DNA of 64,000 nt. Source: Hyphomonadaceae bacterium TMED5 (lineage in GTDB: Bacteria > Pseudomonadota > Alphaproteobacteria > Caulobacterales > Hyphomonadaceae). The position numbers were made by a program, and so were the translations under genes. The notes beneath the pieces are model-generated. The model saw only the letters and a program-made list of their open reading frames with translations, was not told where the DNA came from and did no database searches. The stretch lies in NCBI GenBank assembly GCA_002173095.1, contig NHBK01000008.1:372001-436000 (forward strand), read 5' to 3'. The stretch's first letter is position 1. Each line of letters opens with the position of its first letter. This document shows, in pieces, positions 1 through 9,577 of this stretch.

Positions 1-959
1 AACTGAATGAAAGTCGGGCCGGTCAGAGTATTTGTCTGCCCATTCAGGCGCTGTGAAACTTCGCGCACCGGATCAACGACACGCCCTTGCGACGGGAAAG
101 ACCGTGCATACGCATCTACCATATCGTCATAGAGCGCATCCGATGCACGGTTCAGGCCCATTGTGCTGAAACCGAGACTGATAAACCAGACAAGACAGGC
201 CGCAGCGGCAAGGCCCATACTGATGCCCCAGCCGCGCACATTGAAAGCCGCGCTTGAGCGGCGAGCAAATTCACCCTGACGTAAATCCAGCCCCTTGCCG
301 GACAGCAAAGGCCCCGCAAGCAAGCCGTCGAACGAGACTGTTGTCTCGTCAATTGTGCTTGTTTCGGAGAGCGCTATTGATGAGAGCACGGGCGACGCGC
401 CTTCAATCCGGCGCACGTCTGTCAGCTCCATCTGTTGGGCGAGCGCCGGAACGATATCTGTTGCAAGCGCCGGGTCCACTTCAAAAGCAGTATGCCCTGC
501 CGCCAGAACGACATGTCCGTCACCATCATAAAGGAATGGCGAAACATCAGCGAACAGGCTGGTCACCGGAATGAACTCGACCTTCTCACGCAGCATGTCC
601 GGCAAAGAATCGCCCAGTTCCATCCAGACAGGCATGTGTGCGCGATCCACGACAGCGACACGACGAGCCGTGGATTTATCTCCACTGCGATCTGCAATCG
701 CAATGTGAAGGGCAGAAACCGACTGACTGAGATCATCTTCCAATTGGAAGAGCGCGGCTGTTCGCAGGTCCGACATAGACCGTGTGCTGGCGGTAATTTC
801 TGCCAGAAACACATCCATGCCTGGCACGATCAGCGCGACACGGTCCGCTCTGACGCGGTCGAGTTCAGACAACTCCAACTGCTCAATATCGTGAGCAGAA
901 TGCGCCAGATACCAGTCCGGCTGCGCGTCCGCCTTCAGGAGCGCGAATAAAACACTCAT
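1..959 (-). CDS. gspL: GspL, T2SS inner-membrane assembly protein (partial)
   Basis: The frame is open from ATG at 959 to the left edge, so the C-terminus is missing. The N-terminal ~220 residues look like the actin-like cytoplasmic domain that binds GspE. One membrane segment follows at about residues 242-262 (WGISMGLAAAACLVWFISLG) and then the start of the periplasmic ferredoxin-like part. Sequence similarity to GspL is weak, as is usual for the family, so the call rests on this architecture and on gene order. It is the last gene visible in the gspC-to-L operon and its ATG overlaps the gspK stop by 4 bp (ATGA), which indicates translational coupling. gspM is expected beyond the edge. Confidence 0.85.
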   Translation of the reverse strand, partial: MSVLFALLKADAQPDWYLAHSAHDIEQLELSELDRVRADRVALIVPGMDVFLAEITASTRSMSDLRTAALFQLEDDLSQSVSALHIAIADRSGDKSTARRVAVVDRAHMPVWMELGDSLPDMLREKVEFIPVTSLFADVSPFLYDGDGHVVLAAGHTAFEVDPALATDIVPALAQQMELTDVRRIEGASPVLSSIALSETSTIDETTVSFDGLLAGPLLSGKGLDLRQGEFARRSSAAFNVRGWGISMGLAAAACLVWFISLGFSTMGLNRASDALYDDMVDAYARSFPSQGRVVDPVREVSQRLNGQTNTLTGPTFIQ

Positions 960-1957
960 TCATCTACTCCAAGACGTCTGCGAATAAAGCGGACATTGCC
1001 TGTCGTGTCCGTCACAAAGATCGCCTCATAACTCGCCACGGTTTCCTGATAGACCACTTCACCAACAAGACGAAAGTGGTTTGAGGCGACACTCAGAAGA
1101 GTTTCATGTCGAAAATCCTCATGAATGGCCGCAAGGTTCGGATTTGAGAGGAAACTTGCAACATCCGGATGCTCTGTCAGCCCCTGAGCCTGCATAATTC
1201 CAACCATGGATTCACTCGCAATCTGACCGGAGAACACCGCATACATGAGCGGTGCGTGGTTCTGATCCATCGTATTCACGTTAAAAATGCCAATCTCCTC
1301 ATTCGGGAAGGCACAAACATAGGGGGCGATCACGCTATAGATTTCCGGCGTATAACCTCGCACATCCAATAATTCCTCGGGCGTCACCATCGGCCCGTTT
1401 GCTGCACCGCGCGGGCGAGAGAGACTGGCATAATATCCAGATTCTGCCCCGTAAGCGCGCTGAGTGGAGTCCGTATCCACCCAGTCGGCAGCCGTCGACA
1501 TGAGCTGGTTGGCCTGATTGACGGGATAGCCAAGCGCTTCAAGAAGGTCAGTGTAAAAGTCCTGAGGACTGACCAATAGCTCAGTATCCTCCTCCTCAGC
1601 CACCGCCAGACTGTTGAGGTTGAAACAGTTGGAATGGTCTTCCACGCGAGCGAGCAGCGTGCCGCCTTCGACCGGGAAAATGACCTGCTGGTTCAACCCG
1701 GGAGAAAAGCGTGTGATCTCGCCATCAGTCAGCTCTATCAGCTGACTGATCTTCACGGCAGCGAGCGCTTCTGCACCGCGGATGAACCAGCCAATCTGGT
1801 TACGTGATGAAGACACTGTGCTGACCTGAACGGAGCGTGTGACCGTCTGCAGAATGCTGACACTGATCACCGACAAGGTCGCTACGAGCAACAGCACGAC
1901 CAGCAAAGCTGCGCCGGCATCGTCCCGAAGGGTCTGTCGAAGCGTTTTACGGGCCAT
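956..1957 (-). CDS. gspK: GspK, minor pseudopilin of the type II secretion system
   Basis: GspK caps the pseudopilus tip with GspI and GspJ. The N-terminus has a short basic leader, a prepilin cleavage site DDAG^AALL, and a long hydrophobic helix. Glu at position +5 is absent, as is typical of GspK and unlike the other pseudopilins. At about 333 residues it has the usual large size for GspK, reflecting its inserted alpha domain. I chose ATG at 1957, which overlaps the gspJ stop by one base (TGATG); an in-frame GTG three bases upstream is the alternative. It sits between gspJ and gspL in a tightly packed operon. Confidence 0.92.
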   Translation of the reverse strand: MARKTLRQTLRDDAGAALLVVLLLVATLSVISVSILQTVTRSVQVSTVSSSRNQIGWFIRGAEALAAVKISQLIELTDGEITRFSPGLNQQVIFPVEGGTLLARVEDHSNCFNLNSLAVAEEEDTELLVSPQDFYTDLLEALGYPVNQANQLMSTAADWVDTDSTQRAYGAESGYYASLSRPRGAANGPMVTPEELLDVRGYTPEIYSVIAPYVCAFPNEEIGIFNVNTMDQNHAPLMYAVFSGQIASESMVGIMQAQGLTEHPDVASFLSNPNLAAIHEDFRHETLLSVASNHFRLVGEVVYQETVASYEAIFVTDTTGNVRFIRRRLGVDE

Positions 1958-2571
1958 CACGTCAATGCTCCCGTTGGCGTAAGGAACAACCAGGAGAGAA
2001 TTTCACCATTTTCCAGCTGCAAATTCAGCTTAACGACGACCGGTGCAGTGAGAGACGTATCCTCTGTCGCACGCCATTGCGGGATCCATTGCACACCCTG
2101 CCTGAATTCAGCATAGGCATCATCCAGACCCGTCATCAGCACTTCATCAGAAAAATCAGCGTCATATAGCGGGTCAGCGTAAGGTCGAACCTGACGGATC
2201 AGGTTTCCACCTTCAAACACATAACGCACGGCAAACAGGCCAGAGCGAGCCTCGTTCTGAAGCGGGTTCGCCCGCCCATCGCGTACAAAGGCGAAAAGCA
2301 ATCCTGCATCACCGACGCCTCCGCCGATGAAATAGGTGTTTGGGTCCAGTGTCGGGCGACTTTCAGCGCCACGCGGCACCCATTGCATGAGATCATCACG
2401 TATACGCGCATGGAGCGATGCAAATTCCTGCACATGAGCGCTGGTCTCTGTCAGCGCCTCGCGGCTCTGCACAGATCGCAATATAATGGATGTGCCCGCG
2501 ACGGAAATCGTCGCCAGAATGAAGAGTGCCACCAGCACTTCGATCAATGAGAAACCGCGATCATCAGACAT
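1957..2571 (-). CDS. gspJ: GspJ, minor pseudopilin of the type II secretion system
   Basis: The protein starts MSDDRG^FSLIEVLVAL, a type IV prepilin signal with Glu at +5 and a hydrophobic helix, followed by a globular domain; total about 204 residues, normal for GspJ. A longer reading from upstream is possible, but it would overlap gspI and put a 27-residue leader before the cleavage site. Start 2571 lies one base after the gspI stop, which favours it. GspJ forms the tip complex with GspI and GspK and initiates pseudopilus assembly in the inner membrane. Confidence 0.92.
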   Translation of the reverse strand: MSDDRGFSLIEVLVALFILATISVAGTSIILRSVQSREALTETSAHVQEFASLHARIRDDLMQWVPRGAESRPTLDPNTYFIGGGVGDAGLLFAFVRDGRANPLQNEARSGLFAVRYVFEGGNLIRQVRPYADPLYDADFSDEVLMTGLDDAYAEFRQGVQWIPQWRATEDTSLTAPVVVKLNLQLENGEILSWLFLTPTGALT

Positions 2572-2572
2572 G

Positions 2573-2959
2573 TCAGCCTCTCCTGAAGCCGTGTCGGATG
2601 ACAAGGGTCTGATCAACCCCGTCAAGCGTGACACGCACTGTCACCGCCTGCAGATTGCCCTCGCCGGTTTCGGTGATGTCGCGACGCCATTCAAAATCAT
2701 AGCCGCCCATTTGTGCTTCGCCGGTTTCTTCACCCAGCACCACACGCTCCAGAATATAGGTCTCAACCAGAACATTCTCAGCAACGAAGCTCGCAAAGGT
2801 TCTCGCCTCCATAATGCTGGAGGAGCGCAGGTTCTGAGATACGAGTGTCAGGGTGGCGATAGCGGCCATCGAAAAAATGGCCAGAGCAACAAGGCTCTCA
2901 AACAGAGAGAACCCAGCGTCAGACGAACGTGACGGCTCAATTGCGGGGTTCGGTTTCAT
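2573..2959 (-). CDS. gspI: GspI, minor pseudopilin of the type II secretion system
   Basis: The cleavage site is SSDAG^FSLFESLVAL with Glu at +5, then a helix and a short globular domain; about 128 residues, which matches GspI. The chosen ATG at 2959 gives a 15-residue leader, and the gene overlaps the end of gspH by 23 bp. An in-frame start further upstream at 3010 would make an implausibly long leader lying inside gspH. GspI is the core of the GspI-J-K tip complex. Confidence 0.9.
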   Translation of the reverse strand: MKPNPAIEPSRSSDAGFSLFESLVALAIFSMAAIATLTLVSQNLRSSSIMEARTFASFVAENVLVETYILERVVLGEETGEAQMGGYDFEWRRDITETGEGNLQAVTVRVTLDGVDQTLVIRHGFRRG

Positions 2960-3452
2960 GAATGCTGACCTCCCCCATTTCGCTAATGGCAAACCAGAGC
3001 CGGTCGCCATTCCAATCGAGCTCTAACAGCGCTTCGGTCACAAACCCGGACGGGTCGAACCAGATGTCCGGCTCAATTGCGGCATCCTGGTCTATGCGGG
3101 TCTGGAAGACCGGATCTTCCTCACCGGCGATTTCAAGTTCCGTCTGCGAGGGTAGCTGAAACACGCTTTCCTGAGCGAAAGCCCGTGGCCTCTGCCATTC
3201 ACCCCGGCGGTAGACCAGCGCCCGAATTTCGTGATCGTCTATCGCGAGGCCACGCGGCTCCCCGCCGAGAACAGCAGCATTTCGCTGGTCATTCAGAAGA
3301 CCATCCAAAACAAGCCGAGCTTCTGCGAGCGGTGTTGGTGTGCGAGGAAGCGACAAGACCACAAAGCCGGATGCGAGTCCGACGATGAACATGGCGACCA
3401 TGATCTCAATGAGGCTAAGCCCCGCATCAGACCGCAGGCCACCATGGGTCAC
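2937..3452 (-). CDS. gspH: GspH, minor pseudopilin of the type II secretion system
   Basis: A GTG start at 3452 follows the gspG TAA directly. The leader is 11 residues, with cleavage at SDAG^LSLIEIMVAM and Glu at +5. The ~171-residue protein has the size of the FimT/GspH family. It connects the tip complex to the GspG body of the pseudopilus. No Shine-Dalgarno is evident between the two genes, so translation probably depends on coupling to gspG. Confidence 0.9.
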   Translation of the reverse strand: MTHGGLRSDAGLSLIEIMVAMFIVGLASGFVVLSLPRTPTPLAEARLVLDGLLNDQRNAAVLGGEPRGLAIDDHEIRALVYRRGEWQRPRAFAQESVFQLPSQTELEIAGEEDPVFQTRIDQDAAIEPDIWFDPSGFVTEALLELDWNGDRLWFAISEMGEVSIHETEPRN

Positions 3453-3929
3453 TTATTCGGCTCCCCAATTCCCAATATCAGCATTGAGGTCTTCACCACC
3501 CGGACGCCCATCTGCGCCGAGTGAGTAAACGTCGATCCGGCCATTTTCGCCAGGATAGCGATATTGATACGGGTTGCCCCATGGGTCTTCCGGGATCTGG
3601 CGGCGTAGCAGATAACCGCCATCGCGATACATTTCTTCGCGGTTCACACCGTTTGGCACTTCAACAAGCGCCTCCAACCCCTGCTGAGAGCTAGGGAATT
3701 CCAGCATGTCGGAATTGTATTCATAAAGCGCAGTTTCGAGCGCCAGAATATCTGTGCGGGCTTTTTGAACCATGGCGCGGTCACGCGATGGCAGAACGTT
3801 GATCATCACCACCGTTGCCAGCAGGCCCATAATGAAAACCGCGACCATGATTTCGGTCAGACTGAACCCTTCATCACCGCGCAGACGCTTGGCGCGCTTG
3901 CGGGTCAGGAAAGAAATTAGTGCCTTCAT
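3453..3929 (-). CDS. gspG: GspG, major pseudopilin of the type II secretion system
   Basis: This is the main pseudopilus subunit. Cleavage is at GDEG^FSLTEIMVAV, followed by the long helix and the C-terminal GspG domain with the typical segments EDPWGNPYQYRYPG and DVYSLGADGRPGGEDLNADIGNW; the Asp residues there match the calcium-binding loop of GspG. ATG 3929 is chosen because AGGAGA lies upstream at the right spacing; an upstream ATG at 3956 would overlap gspF and lacks this site. The mature protein is about 140 residues, as expected. Confidence 0.96.
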   Translation of the reverse strand: MKALISFLTRKRAKRLRGDEGFSLTEIMVAVFIMGLLATVVMINVLPSRDRAMVQKARTDILALETALYEYNSDMLEFPSSQQGLEALVEVPNGVNREEMYRDGGYLLRRQIPEDPWGNPYQYRYPGENGRIDVYSLGADGRPGGEDLNADIGNWGAE

Positions 3930-3942
3930 CTTTGTCTCCTGA

Positions 3943-5157
3943 TTAGCCAAGCACAAAAGTGTTCAGCTGTAGAATTGGCAGCATGATTGCGAGAACGACC
4001 AGAGCGACGAGTCCTCCAAGAACTAGAATGATCAACGGCTCTAACAAGCCGAGCGCTACTGCGGTCGCAGATTCAAATTCGTCTTCCAGATAGCGCGCGC
4101 CGCGCAGCAGCATATCTGGTAATTGTCCGCTCGCTTCGCCGCTTGCGGCCAGCTGCGTAATCAATGGCGGAAACACACCTGAGGCTTTCATCGAACGGCT
4201 AATGCCGCTGCCTTCACGTACCTTGATGATGATATCGCCCACAGCATCCTGAAACACTGCATTTCCCAGGCTGCCACGCGCAGCGGCGAGACTCTCCAGC
4301 ACCGGGGCACCATTGCCAAGCAGTGTCGATAACGTGCGCGCGAACCGGGCCGTATTCATCTGAGTCAGCATGGTGCCAATCACAGGCAGTTTCAGAAGGA
4401 AGCCATCCACCGCATGTTTGACCGGTTTTTGCTTCATAAGGCGCGCAAAGCCGATCACGGCGAGCACCAACCCTATCAGGATGAATATCCCATAGTTCTG
4501 CAGGATGTGGCTGATGGAAATCACCACCCGCGTCAGCGTTGGCAATTCCTGATTCATCGTCGTGAACTGCTCCACAACACGCGGCACAACAAAGGTCATC
4601 AGACCTGTCATAACCAACAACGCAGTGAACGCCAGAACGCATGGATAGATGAGCGCTGCCTGAATGGTCTGACGCACTTTGCGCGTGCGTTCCAGATATT
4701 CCGCCAGTCGCTCCAGAACGGCTCCAAGGTCACCTGAGGTTTCGCCCGCTGCCACAATGGACCGGTAGAGCGAATTAAACACACGCGGATGGTCGCCAAG
4801 TGCCTCAGACAGGCGATAGCCTTCCGTCACTGAGGTTCTGATAGACAGCAGCACTTTGCGCAGCCCCGGCTTTTCCGCCTGTGTCGCGGACGCCTGCACA
4901 GTTTCCTCGACCGGCGTGCCAGAGCCGATCATCATCGCCCATTGGCGCGTGATCAGCAGGAGGTCAGATTGTGAAACAGAAGCCTGCGCGAAACGGGAAA
5001 AGACAGAAGCGGTCTTTTCTTTCGCCTCAGAAAGTTTGAGCGGGGTAAGCTGGCGCACCCGCAATTCGCGGCGTGCGGCGCGCGCTGAATCAGCGGCGAT
5101 AATGCCCTTCTCTTTCTTCCCGTCTGGCGACAATGCCACATAATCAAATGTCGGCAT
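3943..5157 (-). CDS. gspF: GspF, inner-membrane platform protein of the T2SS
   Basis: The 404-residue protein begins MPTFDYVALSPDGKKEKG and has two repeated T2SSF cytoplasmic domains, each followed by hydrophobic segments, with membrane segments near residues 170-190, 222-240 and 375-398. The size and three-segment layout match GspF/PilC. It is the polytopic platform that receives mechanical work from GspE. It overlaps gspE by 14 bp and precedes gspG by 13 bp. Confidence 0.95.
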   Translation of the reverse strand: MPTFDYVALSPDGKKEKGIIAADSARAARRELRVRQLTPLKLSEAKEKTASVFSRFAQASVSQSDLLLITRQWAMMIGSGTPVEETVQASATQAEKPGLRKVLLSIRTSVTEGYRLSEALGDHPRVFNSLYRSIVAAGETSGDLGAVLERLAEYLERTRKVRQTIQAALIYPCVLAFTALLVMTGLMTFVVPRVVEQFTTMNQELPTLTRVVISISHILQNYGIFILIGLVLAVIGFARLMKQKPVKHAVDGFLLKLPVIGTMLTQMNTARFARTLSTLLGNGAPVLESLAAARGSLGNAVFQDAVGDIIIKVREGSGISRSMKASGVFPPLITQLAASGEASGQLPDMLLRGARYLEDEFESATAVALGLLEPLIILVLGGLVALVVLAIMLPILQLNTFVLG

Positions 5158-6655
5158 TGCCCTCTCCTTCCGGACGACAGACGCGAAGCACTTCTTCAGC
5201 GGTCGTCACCCCGTTCAGCACATGGCGAATACCGTTCTGGAACAGGCTTTGAGTGGACTGGAAGGCATATGATTCCATCTGCTGCTCGGACGCTTCATCA
5301 TGGATCATACGGCGAAGATTGGTATCGATAGTGATCAGCTCGAACACACCTGCCCGGCCGGAAAAGCCCGAATTCCCGCAGGATAGGCACCCTTGGGCGC
5401 GATAGAAAACCAGATCAGGCGACGGGGTAAGCCCAAGCGCGCGGGCTTCAAAATCGTCCGGGGTATAAGTTTCGCGGCAAGACGGGCACAGACGACGCAC
5501 GAGGCGCTGCGCCAGCACACCGCGCAGCGTGGAGCTCAGAAGAAACGGCTCAATGCCCATATCACGTAAGCGGGTCACAGCAGCGATCGCGGAATTGGTG
5601 TGAACCGTGGACAAAACAACGTGACCAGTCAGCGAGGCCTGAACCGCGATCTCCGCCGTTTCGATATCGCGGATCTCGCCGACCATGACCACATCCGGGT
5701 CCTGACGCAGAATAGCGCGCAGTCCAGCCGCAAAGGTGAGGCCCACTTTTGTGTTCACCTGGGTCTGGCCAACGCCTTCAAGGCCATACTCAATCGGGTC
5801 TTCCACGGTAAGAATATTCCGCGATTGATCGTTCAGAAGCGTCAGGCCGGAATAGAGTGTCGTGGTTTTACCAGACCCGGTCGGGCCAGTCACAAGCACA
5901 ATGCCGTTCGGGCTGCGCAGAATGGATTTGAATGTATCAAGCGTGGAAACATCCATACCCAGTTCAAGCAGGTCGAGACGCGCCTGTTCCTTGTCCAGAA
6001 GACGCAGCACGACACGTTCGCCATAGCGGGACGGAAGGGTCGACACACGCACATCAATCGCCCGCCCACCAAGCGCCAGCGAGATACGGCCATCCTGCGG
6101 CATACGTTTCTCGGCAATGTCGAGACGCGCCATAACTTTGATACGAGACACGAGCAACGGCGCCAAACGCCGTGACGGCGACAGCACATCCTGAAGCACG
6201 CCATCAATCCGGTAGCGAATGGAAAGCTTGTCCTCATAGGGCTCAATGTGAACGTCTGACGCACGGCGCTTTACAGCCTCATAAATCAGGCCATTGATCA
6301 GACGGATGATTGGCGCATCGTCTTCTGCGTCCAGAAGATCGGCTGTTTGCGGAATACCCTCAACCAGCGAGGCCAGATCCTCGCGATCCTCAAGGCCGCT
6401 TTCGCTATACTCAGCATCAATGCCTTTGGCGGCGTAAACGGTCGACAAAAGCTGATCGAATTCCGACCGGGTCAGCGGTTTCAGCCCGGAGACGGGTCCG
6501 ACAGCACGGCGCGCTTCGAGGACTGCCAGTGCTCTGGCACCCTCACGTACGCCCAGAAACACGCCCTTACCGGCTTCTGCCTCCTGAGGCACAAGCAAAA
6601 CGCCATGGTCTTTGGCGAAGCTATAGGTGATGACAGGGTCCTGTTGGGCCGTCAT
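5144..6655 (-). CDS. gspE: GspE, secretion ATPase of the T2SS
   Basis: GspE is the cytoplasmic hexameric ATPase that drives pseudopilus assembly. The 503 residues hold an N-terminal N1E-like region, a Walker A loop GPTGSGKT at 257-264, an Asp box near LTVEDPIEY, a Walker B segment around DPDVVMVGEIRD, a His box near TGHVVLSTVHTN, and the C-terminal zinc element CPSC followed about 30 residues later by CLSC. All the motifs expected of an active enzyme are present. It is transcribed after gspD with a 46-bp gap and overlaps gspF. Confidence 0.97.
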   Translation of the reverse strand: MTAQQDPVITYSFAKDHGVLLVPQEAEAGKGVFLGVREGARALAVLEARRAVGPVSGLKPLTRSEFDQLLSTVYAAKGIDAEYSESGLEDREDLASLVEGIPQTADLLDAEDDAPIIRLINGLIYEAVKRRASDVHIEPYEDKLSIRYRIDGVLQDVLSPSRRLAPLLVSRIKVMARLDIAEKRMPQDGRISLALGGRAIDVRVSTLPSRYGERVVLRLLDKEQARLDLLELGMDVSTLDTFKSILRSPNGIVLVTGPTGSGKTTTLYSGLTLLNDQSRNILTVEDPIEYGLEGVGQTQVNTKVGLTFAAGLRAILRQDPDVVMVGEIRDIETAEIAVQASLTGHVVLSTVHTNSAIAAVTRLRDMGIEPFLLSSTLRGVLAQRLVRRLCPSCRETYTPDDFEARALGLTPSPDLVFYRAQGCLSCGNSGFSGRAGVFELITIDTNLRRMIHDEASEQQMESYAFQSTQSLFQNGIRHVLNGVTTAEEVLRVCRPEGEGNADI

Positions 6656-6701
6656 GGCTCTAATCTTTCAAACTAGTCGGGAAGCTTCAGCCTGCCCGCT
6701 C

Positions 6702-8663
6702 TTATGGCTGGTCCGGAGGCGTTGCGCTCAGAACCTCATTCAGGAACTGATCAAGACCAGATGAACCTTCCTCGCCCTGCAGAATTTCCTGCGCCCGCAG
6801 ATAACGATAGCGCTGCGCTGTCGTCATTTGAAGGTCAGTGGAATCACGAACGATTGTCGGGCGGATAAACACCATGAGATTGGTTCGCGTATTTGTGACA
6901 CCGCGCGACTGGAAGAGCCGGCCAATTCCAGGCAGATCGCCGAGAACAGGAACCTGCGCCTGCGAAACAGCCGTTGTCTGCTCAATCAGGCCACCCAGCA
7001 CAATCAGTTCGCCATCGTCTGCAATGACCGTCGTCGTGATAGACCGCTGGTTTGTGATGAACTCTCCGGATGTAGAGACCGCATCAGCGACGTTGGAGGC
7101 CTCCTGATAAATGGCAAGACGCACGGTATCGCCCTCACCAATCTGTGGTGTCACATCCAGCTGCACACCAACATTTTCGCGCTCAATCGTCGTGAAGGCG
7201 TTGGAGGCATCGTCCAGCACCTGACCCGTGGTGATTGGAATTTCCTGACCCACCAGAATGGAGGATGTTTCATTGTCCACCGCCATCAGCATTGGCGTGG
7301 ATAGAATGTTGGAGTGAACGTCATTTTCGACGGCATTCAGAATGATACCGAACAGCGTGTCGCCACTCGTTCCGCCGGCGCCCAGCGTCAGCCCTTCAAG
7401 ACCGAGCAATGAGGAGATCGCCGAGGTCTGAAAGCTGTTTGAAGAATCGCCTGTCAGACCGCCATCACTTGCCAGCGCACCCGTCAGAGCCAGAAGGTTT
7501 GGTGCCGAGCGCGAATAATTCGTGGATGCAAACGGGATGGTTCCATCTGTACCTGAGACAAGGAATTGAAGGCCCAGCTCATTCACGGCGCTGTCCGACA
7601 TTTCAACGACGAGCGCTTCGACCAGCACTTGCGGACGACGTACATCCAATGCAGCGACGACTCGCTCAAGCTGGTTGAGCACATCATGGTCGGCACTGAC
7701 GATGAGAGAGTTAGTGGCTTCATGGTAGGAAATGGTTGGCGCGATACCGCTGCCCTCACCCGCTCCGGCCTGTTCCGCGATGGATGCGGAAAGGCGTTCC
7801 AGCACAGGCACAATGTCTTCGGCTTTCTGGTTACTCAGTGGCAGGACGCGGATATTGTCGCGAACACGCTCAGTCGCATCCAGATCACGCGCGACCTGAA
7901 GCGCTCGGGCAACGCTGATTTCCTCACCACGAATAACAACAGCATTGGTCGAATCAGACGCGACCGCTGTGAAATTCATGGAGAAATCATCGCTCAGTCC
8001 ATTGAGCAGAGTTTCCATTTCACCCGCTGGCACATTTTGCAGTGCAAGCGTCTGGACGGTCGATTGATCTTCATCAAGCTGGCGGACAATTTCCCGGATA
8101 CGGGACATGTTGGACGCATAATCAACAACCACCAGCGTATTGCTGTTACGGTTTGCGATCACCTGACCCGATGGGTTCAGTACCGGATTGATCATCTGAG
8201 CGGCTTCGACAGCGCTGAAATAATTCAGACGCAGAATTTGTGTGACGAAGCTTTCGCCATTCACACCCATTGTCGGGATGGAAGCTGTTGCAGACGCAGT
8301 CGCCTCAGGGACAATACGATAGGTGCGGTCGCCCGCTGGCACAGCCACGAACTGGTGCACACGCAGGGTAGACAGGAAAACATCAAAGACTTCCTGAGTG
8401 GTCAACGGCGTCTGCGAGGTAACAGTCACACGCCCGCGCACCTGTGGGTGTACGATAAAGGTGTAGCCTGTCAGGATAGACACATCTTCGATCAGGTCTG
8501 TCAGTTCGACATCGTCAAGATTGATGCGATGACGCTGCTCGCGCGGCGTATCGACCTGCGCATTTGCAACCGGCATGGCCAGAACGCTACCGAAAGCGAG
8601 TGCCGCCAGAATGCGTTGCGAAAGACCTGTAAGCGTTCGCATGCTCTTCATTTCATTGCCCAT
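6702..8663 (-). CDS. gspD: GspD, outer-membrane secretin of the T2SS
   Basis: GspD forms the outer-membrane gated channel. The protein has a signal peptide ending near MPVANAQ, then N0 (from DVELTDLIEDVSILTGYTF), N1 to N3 ring domains, and the secretin domain with the conserved segment VPVLGDLPGIGRLFQSRG near the C-terminus. It has 653 residues, normal for GspD. No lipobox is present and no pilotin gene is visible in the window. The first ATG lies 11 bp inside gspC; two more in-frame ATGs follow within eight codons, so the exact start is uncertain by that much. Confidence 0.96.
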   Translation of the reverse strand: MGNEMKSMRTLTGLSQRILAALAFGSVLAMPVANAQVDTPREQRHRINLDDVELTDLIEDVSILTGYTFIVHPQVRGRVTVTSQTPLTTQEVFDVFLSTLRVHQFVAVPAGDRTYRIVPEATASATASIPTMGVNGESFVTQILRLNYFSAVEAAQMINPVLNPSGQVIANRNSNTLVVVDYASNMSRIREIVRQLDEDQSTVQTLALQNVPAGEMETLLNGLSDDFSMNFTAVASDSTNAVVIRGEEISVARALQVARDLDATERVRDNIRVLPLSNQKAEDIVPVLERLSASIAEQAGAGEGSGIAPTISYHEATNSLIVSADHDVLNQLERVVAALDVRRPQVLVEALVVEMSDSAVNELGLQFLVSGTDGTIPFASTNYSRSAPNLLALTGALASDGGLTGDSSNSFQTSAISSLLGLEGLTLGAGGTSGDTLFGIILNAVENDVHSNILSTPMLMAVDNETSSILVGQEIPITTGQVLDDASNAFTTIERENVGVQLDVTPQIGEGDTVRLAIYQEASNVADAVSTSGEFITNQRSITTTVIADDGELIVLGGLIEQTTAVSQAQVPVLGDLPGIGRLFQSRGVTNTRTNLMVFIRPTIVRDSTDLQMTTAQRYRYLRAQEILQGEEGSSGLDQFLNEVLSATPPDQP

Positions 8664-9567
8664 TGTCTCGTCCGATCACCACGGTCAGAGGAAATGTCCG
8701 ACCGTCCCGTTCCACCATAAAGTCGAGTTCGTCCGCGCTCTGAAGTGTCTGATACAGATCAGAAAGCGAATCTTCACTGAGGTCGTATGAATTGACACTC
8801 AGCAGAATGTCATTTGTGCGCAGTCCGGCACGCGCCAGAAGCTCAGAACTGGATGAGCCTTGTATCTGCAGCACAGTCCCGCCTGAGTCGCGACCAACCC
8901 GCCGAACCGTCACATCGCGGTAAAATTCATCCAGCGTAGACACGTCCACGCGATTTGTTGTCTGCGGCGGCGCAGCGCGCTCAACCGGCTCAGCGCGGGC
9001 TTCAGACTGCGCTGTTTCACCAACATCGCCAATCACGCTCAGCTCACGCGAGAAAAGTGCTTCCCGATTGCCGTTCCGGCTCAAAATCACGCGATCTGCC
9101 AGAATGCGCTCCAGGGTCACCCCGGAGAGGATAATGTCGCCTTCGCGAAACCGTTTGACCTCATTGTCCGGCGTCTGGATACGCGCAAAACTCTGTTCAC
9201 TTGAAGAGGACATAAAGATTGACCGGATCGCCAGGTTCAGCGTCGTTTCCGGAGCATCCGTTTCTTCCGTGACCGGCGCGGCTTCTAACTCGCGGCTGAA
9301 TGGATTGAATGTTCGCAACAGGTTCGGGTTGGCCCGAATACGTTGCTCAGTATCACTCGCTTGCGGACGATAAGCCGTCGTCGACACATCCACGAATGAA
9401 GCGGGCGACAGAATAGTCCAGACAAGCCTGGCGATGAGAAGTCCGAGAATGAGAACCAGAGCCAGATCAACGGCGAGACCGACGCCCTTTCCGAGCGCTC
9501 CCTTTCGTTGAAGGAGCGACGCGCCGGTATTTGCTGCGTTCGCGGACTGACCCAAATGACTACTCAT
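8653..9567 (-). CDS. gspC: GspC, inner-membrane connector of the T2SS with PDZ domain
   Basis: GspC links the inner-membrane platform to GspD and takes part in substrate selection. It has a short cytoplasmic N-terminus, one membrane helix (about residues 30-50), a periplasmic homology region near IRSIFMSSSSEQSFARI, and a C-terminal PDZ-type domain (ending LDFMVERDGRTFPLTVVIG). ATG 9567 is taken as start; a TTG three codons upstream is possible. No Shine-Dalgarno stands before either, and a 10-bp hairpin lies immediately upstream. It is the first gene of the gsp run. Confidence 0.93.
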   Translation of the reverse strand: MSSHLGQSANAANTGASLLQRKGALGKGVGLAVDLALVLILGLLIARLVWTILSPASFVDVSTTAYRPQASDTEQRIRANPNLLRTFNPFSRELEAAPVTEETDAPETTLNLAIRSIFMSSSSEQSFARIQTPDNEVKRFREGDIILSGVTLERILADRVILSRNGNREALFSRELSVIGDVGETAQSEARAEPVERAAPPQTTNRVDVSTLDEFYRDVTVRRVGRDSGGTVLQIQGSSSSELLARAGLRTNDILLSVNSYDLSEDSLSDLYQTLQSADELDFMVERDGRTFPLTVVIGRDNGQ

Positions 9568-9577
9568 TATTTTCAAC

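Noticed and set aside
7566-8720. A long plus-strand open frame (384 codons) opposite gspD
   Set aside because: It lies fully antisense to gspD, has no ribosome site, and its translation is rich in Arg, His and Cys with no domain; it mirrors the codon bias of gspD.
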